This document shows, piece by piece, positions 56,858 through 64,000 of a DNA stretch of 64,000 nucleotides. The notes below the pieces were generated by a model, which ran no database searches, had not been told where the DNA came from, and was given only the letters and a program-made list of their open reading frames with translations. A program made the translations under genes and the position numbers. How positions within the stretch are numbered: position 1 is the first letter of the stretch; each line of letters opens with the position of its first letter. The DNA comes from Aureococcus anophagefferens. Taxonomy: Eukaryota; Sar; Pelagophyceae; Pelagomonadales; Pelagomonadaceae. The DNA is taken from positions 1,927,452 through 1,991,451 of the forward strand of contig NW_008705567.1 in assembly GCF_000186865.1 (NCBI RefSeq), in the 5' to 3' direction.

Positions 56858-57051
56858 GCAATGAAGCGGCGCGACGCCGTGGCGAAGAGCGCGTCGCACT
56901 CCGCGAGGACGGCCTCTGGCAAAATTAAGCCCGACGCCATGAGGCCGATCTTGCAGTCAACGTAGCCAGCCTGCTTAACCGCGTTGTTCCGGCGTCTGTT
57001 TCGACCGCGGGCTGCCCGCGCGCGCCCGGCACCGGACCCGCGCCGCCGGCC

Positions 57052-57669
57052 ATGTCGATGCTGCCGCCGCTCCGGAGCGCCTACCCGGACTCGGGGAACC
57101 CGCCGCCGATGCCGCCGAAGAAGGGCAACCGACGGAAGGTGCCCGTGCCGCCGTCCGAGGACGACGACGACCTGCACAGCTACCACGCGAGCCACCACAG
57201 CTACGTGCCGTCTCCCGAGCGCGTCGACGACCACATGGACGAGGACCCCTACGGCGACGATCTGTACAGCGTCGACCCCGGCGCGAAGCGGCCGCCGTCG
57301 GCGCCGCCGTCGGAGCACTTCGTGGACCCGCCGGACGTGACCATCTCGTCGGGCGTCGCCATGAAGGGCGAGCTGTCGTTTCCCAAGCTGCTCCGCGTCG
57401 AGGGGAGCTTCGTGGGCAGCCTCAAGGCCGGCGGCGACATCGTGGTGGCGCCGACGGGGACGCTCGAGTCGGACATCGACAACGACGGCGGCTACCTCCT
57501 CGTCGAGGGCAAGGTCATCGGCAACGTGAGCGTGCGCCGCGTCCAGATCTCGTCGTCGGGCCACATCTTCGGCGACATCACCTGCAACAGCTTCATCATC
57601 GCGCCGGGCGCGGTCGTCATCGGCGCGTGCCAGGTCCGACCCGAGCCGCCGGAGAAGAACCTCGGGTAG
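57052..57669 (+). CDS. Bactofilin-domain protein
   Basis: 205 residues. The N-terminal ~95 residues are disordered, Pro- and acid-rich (VPPSEDDDDLHSYHASHHSY). Residues ~100-197 are a bactofilin/DUF583 beta-helix with regular short strands: GVAMKGELSFPKLLRVEGSF, GGDIVVAPTGTLESDI, GKVIGNVSVRRVQISSSGHI, GDITCNSFIIAPGAVV. Bactofilins polymerise without nucleotide and are mainly bacterial cytoskeletal proteins; a few eukaryotic algae are known to carry them. The high local GC matches neighbours, so any transfer is old. Role in the alga unknown. Confidence 0.83.
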   Translation: MSMLPPLRSAYPDSGNPPPMPPKKGNRRKVPVPPSEDDDDLHSYHASHHSYVPSPERVDDHMDEDPYGDDLYSVDPGAKRPPSAPPSEHFVDPPDVTISSGVAMKGELSFPKLLRVEGSFVGSLKAGGDIVVAPTGTLESDIDNDGGYLLVEGKVIGNVSVRRVQISSSGHIFGDITCNSFIIAPGAVVIGACQVRPEPPEKNLG

Positions 57670-57810
57670 CGTGCGCCACGAAGCCGCACCCCCGTGACCC
57701 CACGTACAGACACCCTACGATCGCGCCTCCGGAGCGTGCTTCGTTGCACTTCTCGTTGCATGGGCAACGTTCTGCCTTGCCGCCGCGATCCGACGATCTC
57801 AGTCGAGACA

Positions 57811-59115
57811 ATGGCGACGATGGCGTTTCGGGGCAGCGCCCTCGCGCTGGCGCTCGCCGCGACGGCCGCCCGGGACCTCCCGGCGCCCATGTCCGACTTC
57901 TACCTCGAGGGCCCGCTGGGCCACGAGTCGAACTTTAGCTACATGAACACGGCGACGCTGGGCCCCGCGCCGCGGGCCGTCGTCGAGGCCCTGTCCGCCG
58001 CCGCGGCGGACAACGAGAAGAACCCGAACGTCGACGTCTACGAGTACTTCAAGATCGGCGCGGAGCTCGTGCGCCACAAGGCCGCCAAGTTCCTCGGCTG
58101 CTCCGACGCGGAGGTGCTCCTCACGCCGTCGACGACCTTCGGCCTCAACACCGTCGGCGACGGCCTCATCGCGTCGGGCTTCGTCGGCGCCGGGGACCGC
58201 GTCCTGACGACGGACCAGGAGCACTACGGCGCGACGAACGTCTGGCGGACGCGCGCGAACGCGACGGGCTTTTCCATCGACGAGGTGGCCGTCCCGCTCT
58301 TCAACGCGACGGCCGCCGGGGTCCTCGCGGCCTTCGAGGCGAAGCTCAACGCCACGACCTACAAGGTCGTCGCCGTCGCGCACGTGCTCACGACGACGGG
58401 CTTCAAGCTGCCCCTCTCCGAGCTCGCGGACCTCGTCCACGCTCGGGGCGGGCTGCTCGTCGTCGACGGCGCCCAGGCGCCCGGCGGCCTCGACGTCGAC
58501 TTTTCCAAGACGGGCGCCGACGCCTACGCGACGTCGAGCCACAAGTGGGGGCTCGGGCCCAAGGGCAGCGGGCTCCTCTGCGTCAAGGAGTCCGCACAGC
58601 CCAAGGTCCAGGCGACCTACCTCGCGGGCGGCTACGGCCGCGACATCGGCGCCCTGCCGGACGCCTACGGCGTCAAGACGTCGAGCTCGGGCACGGTGCC
58701 GCCGGCGATCATCGCGGGCCAGGGCGCGGCGTTCGACTATTTGGCGGACTTTGGGATGGCCGACGTCGAGCAGCACAACATGGGGCTCCGGGCCCGGGCC
58801 GCCGCGGCGTTTTCGGCGATGGGGTGCGCGCCGCTGGGCGCGCTCGACCCGGCCGCGGACTCGGCGCCCATCCTCACCATCGCGCTGCCGGACTCGCACG
58901 ACGCGACGTGGACCTACCGCAAGCTCTGGCTCGAGTACGGCATCTTCGTCAAGTCGACGGGCGCGGCGTCCTACCCGACGGAGTGGCCGCCGGGCGCGCC
59001 GCAGCAGGCGATCCGCTTCTCCTTCCACGTCTACAACACGGAGACCGACGTCGACAGGCTCGTCGCCGCCGTCGCGAAGATTCTGGGCGACGCGACCGTG
59101 GCCCTGACCGTCTAA
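57811..59115 (+). CDS. Class V aminotransferase-like PLP enzyme
   Basis: 434 residues from the ATG at 57811; upstream codons of the same frame are A/T-rich. FSYMNTATLGPAPRAVVEAL opens the fold. VLLTPSTTFGLNTV, GGLLVVDGAQAPGGLDVD and ATSSHKWGLGPKGSGLL follow, with K245 as the PLP lysine and D in VVDGAQ as the cofactor-nitrogen aspartate. The family includes cysteine desulfurases, isopenicillin-N epimerase-like and ergothioneine lyase-like enzymes; lacking a desulfurase cysteine loop I can see, a lyase/epimerase type is more likely. The N-terminus (MAFRGSALALALAATAARDLP) may be a signal or organelle leader. Its TAA stop overlaps the TAG stop of the convergent LRR gene (CTAA). Confidence 0.82.
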   Translation: MATMAFRGSALALALAATAARDLPAPMSDFYLEGPLGHESNFSYMNTATLGPAPRAVVEALSAAAADNEKNPNVDVYEYFKIGAELVRHKAAKFLGCSDAEVLLTPSTTFGLNTVGDGLIASGFVGAGDRVLTTDQEHYGATNVWRTRANATGFSIDEVAVPLFNATAAGVLAAFEAKLNATTYKVVAVAHVLTTTGFKLPLSELADLVHARGGLLVVDGAQAPGGLDVDFSKTGADAYATSSHKWGLGPKGSGLLCVKESAQPKVQATYLAGGYGRDIGALPDAYGVKTSSSGTVPPAIIAGQGAAFDYLADFGMADVEQHNMGLRARAAAAFSAMGCAPLGALDPAADSAPILTIALPDSHDATWTYRKLWLEYGIFVKSTGAASYPTEWPPGAPQQAIRFSFHVYNTETDVDRLVAAVAKILGDATVALTV

Positions 59116-60925
59116 AGCAGGATATAGTCGTCCCCTTTCTCGTCGTCGAACGTGACGACGGGCACGGTCCGTCGCCGCTTCTCGTGGTCGATGTACTTCA
59201 TGTCGAGGTTGAGCGTGAGCCGGTAGCCGCCGTCGGCCTCGTAGGCGAAGTCGTCCTTCTTGTAGCGCTCGTCGAGGAAGGAGATGAACGAGTCGGGATT
59301 GTGCGTGAGCGCGCGATTGACCGTGACCTTGGCCTGGAGCTCCTTCTCCTGGAACTCCTCGATGTCGTTGCCCGAGACGTCGAGCGCCGTGAGCGTCGTG
59401 TTCCGCCGCAGCACGTCGAGCAGGCGGTTGACGCCGAAGCCGCCCGCGGCCGTCGCGTCGTTCTCGGCCTGGGCAGCACAAGAGAGATTCAACATCGCTT
59501 CAACGTGAGTGTTCCGCGCGCGCGCGTTCCGGAAAAAGCATCCACGCTTCGAGACCGTTCCGAGAGATGATCGCTCGTCCAAAAATCAGCCGAAACGAGT
59601 GGAAAACGGCTGAGAGAGGAGCCTTTGAAGTTGGAAATTTCGCTCTCTTGTCCTGCCCTGTTCTCGGCGATCTTGAGGTCGACGATGGACCGGTTCGTCG
59701 CGAGCATGTCGGCGATGGCCTCGACGCCCCGCGCGCCGGCGCTGTTCGACGACAGGTTCAGCCGCTCGACCCTCGGGTGGCTCGCGGTGATGCCCGCGAC
59801 GACCGCGATGGCCTTGTGGTCCAGCGAGTTCGCGGAGAGGTCGAGGCTCGTGATCGACGGCACCGTCAGCGTGTCCCGGAGCATGATGGCCTCCGGCAGG
59901 CGCAGCTCGAGGCCCGTCAGCTTCACGGTCTCCGGCGGCGTCTCGAGGAACTCGCGGAGCGGCAGGCAGTTGAGCGCGACGAGGTTGTCCGTCGACCGGA
60001 ACGCGCGCGCGAGGCGCTCCGCGGCGCCCTCGGAGATGTCGTTGAGCCGCACGTCGATGCGCCGCATCGTGTAGTTGTCGCTGAGCACCTCCGCGAGCGC
60101 GTCGGCGGTCTTGTCCGTGATTTTCGTCTTCGACACGTCGAGATCCGTCAGCACGTAGTTCGACCGTAGAGCCCGCACGAGATTCAGCGCGTCCTCGTCG
60201 CGCATGAAGCAGCGCGACAGCGACAGGGACCGGATGGGGTAGTTGAAGCGCAACAGGTACTCGAGGAGGTAGAAGTCGTCCTTCTGGAGCGACTTGGACG
60301 CGAGCAGGAGCTCGCCCTTCATGTGCCCGGCGTTCCAGTAGGAGATCTTCTTCGGCACCTGGACCTCGTCGGCCTGCTCCTGGACGCTCCGCGGCTCCGT
60401 CTCCGCGCGGAGCAGCCGCGCGTCCTTCTCCGTCGGCGACAGGAGCAGGGACCGCGCGCGCCGCCGCGCCGGCGGCGGCTCCTCGCGCGCCTCCTCCTCC
60501 GCCGCGACCTCCTCCGCGGCCTCGGCCTCCTTCTCGCCCTCCTCGCCCTCCTCGCCCTCCTGCGTCTCGCCCTCCTCGCCCTCCTCGCCCTCCTTCTTCT
60601 CGCCCTCCTCGCCCTCCGCCTCGCCGTCCTCCTCGCCCTCCTTCTTCTCGCCCTCCTCGCCCTCGGCCGCGCCCTCCTCCTCCTGCTCCTCCTCGTCGCC
60701 GAAGAACTCCTTCTTCCACTCGGCGATGACGTCCTCGTCGACGGCGCCCTCGAGCAGCAGCGGCAGCGACGGCCGCCGCGGCAGCGTGTGGGCCTGGAGC
60801 TTCTTGGGCGTCAGGCCGTCGAGCAGCACGCGCGACGACTGCACGCGGTTCATGAGCTTGATGACCGCATTGCCCTCCTCGAGCTCGCCGATGCGCTTCT
60901 TCAGCCATGACCCCAGCTCGACCAT
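59112..60925 (-). CDS. Leucine-rich-repeat (RNI-type) protein with acidic region
   Basis: Exon 1 is 60925-59669 (419 codons), the introner intron is 59668-59469, and exon 2 is 59468-59112; 537 residues. The start MVELGSWLKKRIGELEEGN is followed by a Glu/Gly-rich stretch of GEEGEKKEGEE repeats (60490-60690). Then come ribonuclease-inhibitor-type LRRs: YVLTDLDVSKTKITDKTADA, SITSLDLSANSLDHKAIAVV, PRVERLNLSSNSAGARGVEA and, after the intron, TTLTALDVSGNDIEEFQEKE. The intron falls inside one LRR unit (DLKI/AENDATAAGG). The C-terminal ~60 residues are globular. LRRs of this kind bind proteins; partner unknown. An ATG at 61021 would overlap the divergent ankyrin gene region. Confidence 0.82.
59461..59668 (-). 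mobile_element. Introner-type element 4 with GC donor (intron in the LRR gene)
   Basis: A 192-bp element (59469-59660) flanked by a perfect 8-bp duplication, GCCGAGAA on the gene strand (59661-59668 and 59461-59468). Because the duplication starts GC, exact removal uses a GC donor at 59668 and the CAG acceptor at 59469 (200 nt). By eye it is about 90% identical to element 2. Terminal repeats are C(T/A)GGGCAG(C/G)ACAAGAGAG. Confidence 0.92.
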
Positions 60926-61066
60926 GGTTACCGGTGCTGCGGCGCGGGCAGCGCGTCGCGCGCGCTGCCCAGACGCTGCCCGCTGCGACCTTGAATGTTC
61001 AACTGGGTTGGTTGCATCCATGATGCTGCGGCCGCGGCCGACGGCACGACTCGGTGCGCCCTTACG

Positions 61067-61759
61067 ATGGACGAAGAATTAGACTGGCCCGACGAAGAAT
61101 TAGACTGGCCCGAGGAACTGTGTGACGGCGCTCGCCGCGGTCGCCTCAGCTATGTGGAAGAGCTCCTTGACTGGGGCGCGGACGTAGACGCGCGGGACGA
61201 CCGAAATGTGACGCCGCTGCACTGCGCCGTGTTCTATCGGCACACAGCGGTCGTTGATGTCTTATGCAAATGGGGTGCCGATGTCGACGCAACTGTCTGC
61301 GGGACCACTGCGCTCCATCTAACAGCCGACGTAATGGTGGGAATCGAATGGTGTGCGATCGCCTTGAACATGCCGCAGCAACGTGAACGAGAGAGCGCGC
61401 GCTGTGCCGAGCTTCTCATCGCGGCGGGCGCGGAGGTCGACGCGGAATGGCAAAGGAAGACGCCGCTCGCCCTGGCCCTCAAATCAGGCCACCGCCGGCT
61501 CGTGAAGATTTTGCTGGAAGCCGGCGCCAACGCGAGGCTGGCCGCCGCGAGTCGTCCGTTCCTCCTGCGCGACCGCGAGCCCTGGAAAGCCGCGCTCCGC
61601 CTGTACGACGCGGTCGCGGCGGCGGGCAGCTGGAAGCTCTACGTCGCCGAGCACCGGCGCGTCCTCGCCGGCGTGGTCTGCGCGTGCGCGCGCGTGCCGT
61701 TCCCGCTCGACGCGGCGGGCAACGTCGTCGAGTTCCTCTACCCGCCGGGAGGCTACTAA
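61067..61759 (+). CDS. Ankyrin-repeat protein
   Basis: About 230 residues from the ATG at 61067 (MDEELDWPDEELDWPEEL, a 15-bp duplication at its start); an in-frame ATG at 60995 is possible. Three to four ankyrin units: LCDGARRGRLSYVEELLDWG, VTPLHCAVFYRHTAVVDVLC, TTALHLTADV, KTPLALALKSGHRRLVKILL. The C-terminal ~60 residues (YVAEHRRVLAGVV … NVVEFLYPPGGY) form a separate helical module I recognise only as a recurrent tail of such proteins. Function unknown. Confidence 0.8.
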   Translation: MDEELDWPDEELDWPEELCDGARRGRLSYVEELLDWGADVDARDDRNVTPLHCAVFYRHTAVVDVLCKWGADVDATVCGTTALHLTADVMVGIEWCAIALNMPQQRERESARCAELLIAAGAEVDAEWQRKTPLALALKSGHRRLVKILLEAGANARLAAASRPFLLRDREPWKAALRLYDAVAAAGSWKLYVAEHRRVLAGVVCACARVPFPLDAAGNVVEFLYPPGGY

Positions 61760-61786
61760 AGGACATGTGCTCTGTAATCTTGGGAC

Positions 61787-64000
61787 TCATTGGCCGCCTT
61801 CCTCGGGCGCGGCGGCCGGGACCGGGCTCGCGCCGCGCGGGACCGGGAGCGGCGACGGCGGCATGTGGAGGAGCGGGTGGTCCTCGAACTGGTCCGGCGG
61901 CGGCGGCGGCGGCGTCCGCGACGCGTCGACGACGCGGGCGAGGGAGCTGCCGCCCGGGACGTCGTCCTGGCGGCGGAGCGTCGGCGACGGCTTCCGCGGC
62001 GAGACGTCGCGGCTGCCGCCGTCGCCGTTGGGCGTCTGGTCCGGGGCCTTGGCGCGGCGGACGCCGAGGGGCGCGCCCGAGAGGTTCTGGAGCGCCGCGC
62101 GCCGCACCTTCGACACGGCGCGCGGCGGCGGGCTCCGGGACCGCGCGGCGCCGCGCGACGCCGCGAGGGACGCGTCGAGCCCCGCGGCGTCGCGCTGGCG
62201 CCGGTGCTCCTCGACCTCGGCCTTGAGCTTTTTGTATTTGATCTCCAGCTTCCGCGCGTCCGCGGCGTCGCGGTCCCGCTGCGACCGGTCCGCGTCGCGC
62301 TGGGCCCGTAGCTCCTTGAGCTGGGACGCCGCGGACGCGCGGCACTTGACCTCGACGGCGAGGCGCTCCCGGAGCCGGTCGACGTCGTCGAGCGCCGCGC
62401 GGCGCCGCGACACCGCGAGGCTCACGTCGCCCTCCGTCGCGCGCTTCGACCGCTCGAGCGCGTGGCGCGCGCCGAGGTGGGCCCGCGCCTCGTGCTCGAC
62501 GCGGCGCCCGAGGTCGTCGACGCGCCGCTCCGCCGCGGCGAGCTTGCGCTCCGCGGCCGTCGCGCGGTTCCGCGCGGCCGCGCGCTCCGCGAGCAGCGCG
62601 TCGCGCTCCGCGGCCCGCTGCCGCTCCGTCGCCTCGAGCACCCGCTTCGACTCGCCGATCTCCGCGCGCGCGGCGTCGACGTCGGCCTCCAGACCGTCGA
62701 TCTTCTTCGCCGCCGCCTCGAGGCCCGCCTCGGCGACGGCCGCGCGCGCGCGCTCGCCGCCGATCTGCCGGTCCGCGACGTCGCGCGCGGCCACGGAGTC
62801 GTCGCGCTCGCGCGACACGCGCGCGACCTCGGCCAGGGCCTTGCCGAGCTCGACCTCGACGTTCTCCAAACCGCTCACGCGGCCCCGCGCCTCCGCCAAG
62901 ACGGCCTCGGCGCACTCGAGCCGCTTCTGCAGCTCCGCGCGGTCGCGGTCGCCCTCGCGCGACGCGTGGAGCTCGGAGGCGAGCGCCGCGATGCGGTGCG
63001 ACGCGACGTCCTGCTCCTTCTTCGCCTCGTGGAGCGCGGCGACGAGGGTGGCGTGCTGCTCGTCCTTGGCCCGCGCCAAATCCGCGTGCGCCTCCGACTT
63101 CACGGCCGCGAGCGCGAGCGCCCGCTCCGCCTCGAAGGTCTTCTTCGACTCCTCCGCGGCGGCCGTCAGCTTCTGCACGGCGCGCTCGCTCCGGGCGAGG
63201 TCGCGCCGCGCCGCGTTGCGCTCCTGGACGGCGGCCTCGATGGCCCGGTTCGACGCGACCAAGCGCTGCTGCATCTCGCGGATCGTCGCGATGGCGAGCT
63301 CGAGGTTGCGCTTCAGCGAGTCGACGTCGTAGTCGTCGAGGGCGAGCTCCACGGCCGGCGCGGGGCCCTCGGCCGGCGGCGGCGTCGCGGACGCGGGCGG
63401 CGGCGACGCGGCGCCCCGCGGGAGCTCCGCGGGCTCGTCGCCGCAGTCGCCGTCGCCGTCGTCGTCGACGACGACGGTCGCGTCGGGGCTCAGCAGCAGC
63501 TCCGCGGCGCTCAAAAGGCCCCCGGGCTCCTCGGGCGCGTAGCCCTCGAGGGCGCGCTCCTCGGCGGCGCGCTCGTCCGCGCTGCTCGGGCTCGCGGCCG
63601 CGTCGAGCGCGACGGGCGCCGAGAGCTCGCCGTCGCGCTCGGCGGGCGCGGCCGGCGGCGGCGGCCGCGACGCCGGCGGCGGCTCCTCGGCCGGTGCGCC
63701 CTCGAGGTTCGTCTGCAGCCAGCCCTGGATCGGGCCGCCGGCCGCGGCCGCGGGGACGCGCGTCGCGGCCGCGGCCGCCGCGGCCGCGAGCGTGTCCGGC
63801 GGCGGCGCCGGCGCCGGCGCGGGCGCGGGCGGCGGCGCGGCGGGCGCCTTCGCCTCGCTCGCCGCCGGCGACGCCGGGACCGACGCCGCCTCCTCGCTGC
63901 CGGACTCGGACTCCTCCTCGGACGACGACGTCGGCGCCCGGTTCGACGACGGCGAGCTCGACGCCCGCACGTTCGCCTCGATGGACGCGCGGTGCGCCGC
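61787..64000 (-). CDS. Long coiled-coil protein, 5' end beyond window
   Basis: At least 737 residues, with the frame open to the window edge and no ATG at its start, so the N-terminus is missing. The first ~215 visible residues are acidic and Pro/Ala-rich (SSSEEESESGSEEAA). Residues ~215-590 are an almost uninterrupted coiled coil (LKRNLELAIATIREMQQRLV … LEIKYKKLKAEVEEHRRQRD). The tail is Ser/Pro/Arg-rich (SRSPPPRAVSKVRR; DVSPRKPSPTLRR), resembling phosphorylation sites. It is probably a structural or scaffold protein. Its stop lies 27 bp from the ankyrin gene stop, tail to tail. Confidence 0.75.
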   Translation of the reverse strand, partial: AAHRASIEANVRASSSPSSNRAPTSSSEEESESGSEEAASVPASPAASEAKAPAAPPPAPAPAPAPPPDTLAAAAAAAATRVPAAAAGGPIQGWLQTNLEGAPAEEPPPASRPPPPAAPAERDGELSAPVALDAAASPSSADERAAEERALEGYAPEEPGGLLSAAELLLSPDATVVVDDDGDGDCGDEPAELPRGAASPPPASATPPPAEGPAPAVELALDDYDVDSLKRNLELAIATIREMQQRLVASNRAIEAAVQERNAARRDLARSERAVQKLTAAAEESKKTFEAERALALAAVKSEAHADLARAKDEQHATLVAALHEAKKEQDVASHRIAALASELHASREGDRDRAELQKRLECAEAVLAEARGRVSGLENVEVELGKALAEVARVSRERDDSVAARDVADRQIGGERARAAVAEAGLEAAAKKIDGLEADVDAARAEIGESKRVLEATERQRAAERDALLAERAAARNRATAAERKLAAAERRVDDLGRRVEHEARAHLGARHALERSKRATEGDVSLAVSRRRAALDDVDRLRERLAVEVKCRASAASQLKELRAQRDADRSQRDRDAADARKLEIKYKKLKAEVEEHRRQRDAAGLDASLAASRGAARSRSPPPRAVSKVRRAALQNLSGAPLGVRRAKAPDQTPNGDGGSRDVSPRKPSPTLRRQDDVPGGSSLARVVDASRTPPPPPPDQFEDHPLLHMPPSPLPVPRGASPVPAAAPEEGGQ

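Noticed and set aside
59461..59668. Reading the introner segment of the LRR gene as coding sequence
   Set aside because: The frame through the element ends or shifts and the flanking 8-bp duplication allows exact restoration of an LRR unit when it is removed.
1..64000. Bacterial origin of the window (histidine kinase, Der, bactofilin, RluA all have bacterial relatives)
   Set aside because: Introns, spliced introner elements, TFIIA-like and capping enzyme genes, signal-plus-plastid leaders, SCYL1 and two-pore K+ channel genes show a eukaryotic nuclear genome.

Overview
The window is a GC-rich, gene-dense nuclear stretch of a eukaryotic microalga, most likely a pelagophyte close to Aureococcus (inference from the points below, not from a database search). 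Almost every gene is one long open reading frame. Coding is on both strands with very short spacers. Two predicted plastid proteins begin with the signal-peptide plus aromatic-residue leader typical of stramenopile algae. Four genes are interrupted by copies of one ~176-193 bp inverted-repeat element flanked by 8-bp target duplications; these have the structure of the introner elements described in Aureococcus and Micromonas. A run of N (50430-50797) shows this is a draft assembly.

Layout. 1-6.7 kb: a small secreted protein, a SAM-TIR-(cyclic-nucleotide-binding-like)x2 protein, a sulfotransferase-like protein, and an AASDH-type adenylation/carrier/PQQ-repeat enzyme. 6.7-8.6 kb: no intact gene, but degenerate coding-like sequence. 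8.6-21.1 kb: a two-Myb protein, an mRNA capping enzyme (tunnel triphosphatase + guanylyltransferase + WW), two JmjC/cupin proteins, a TFIIA-gamma-like protein with seven N-terminal repeats, and plastid Der/EngA GTPase. 21.2-32.8 kb: a signalling-rich block with a cyclic-nucleotide-gated cation channel, a pentameric ligand-gated channel fused to an apyrase (GDA1/CD39)-like domain, a RluA pseudouridine synthase, a small membrane protein, and a TIR domain fused to the same kind of apyrase-like domain. 32.9-33.6 kb: two truncated genes (EamA transporter, BAHD acyltransferase) meeting tail to tail. 33.8-47.2 kb: a TPX2-like repeat protein, plastid transketolase, a hybrid histidine kinase, a methyltransferase-like protein, a TPR/Aha1-like co-chaperone and a PAP2-like membrane protein. 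48.1-64 kb: SCYL1-type pseudokinase, two more sulfotransferases, a two-pore K+ channel, coiled-coil proteins, a bactofilin, a class V aminotransferase, an LRR protein, an ankyrin protein, and a coiled-coil protein running off the right edge.

The most interesting content is (i) the two different sensor modules, a pentameric channel and a TIR domain, each fused to a homologous divergent apyrase-like C-terminal domain about 2.3 kb apart, with a third TIR protein carrying Popeye-like domains elsewhere in the window; and (ii) the introner-type elements, whose donor splice site comes from the target duplication (GT in three, GC in one) and whose acceptor comes from the element end, including one copy in the opposite orientation. 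All splice models here are read from sequence alone and have no transcript support.
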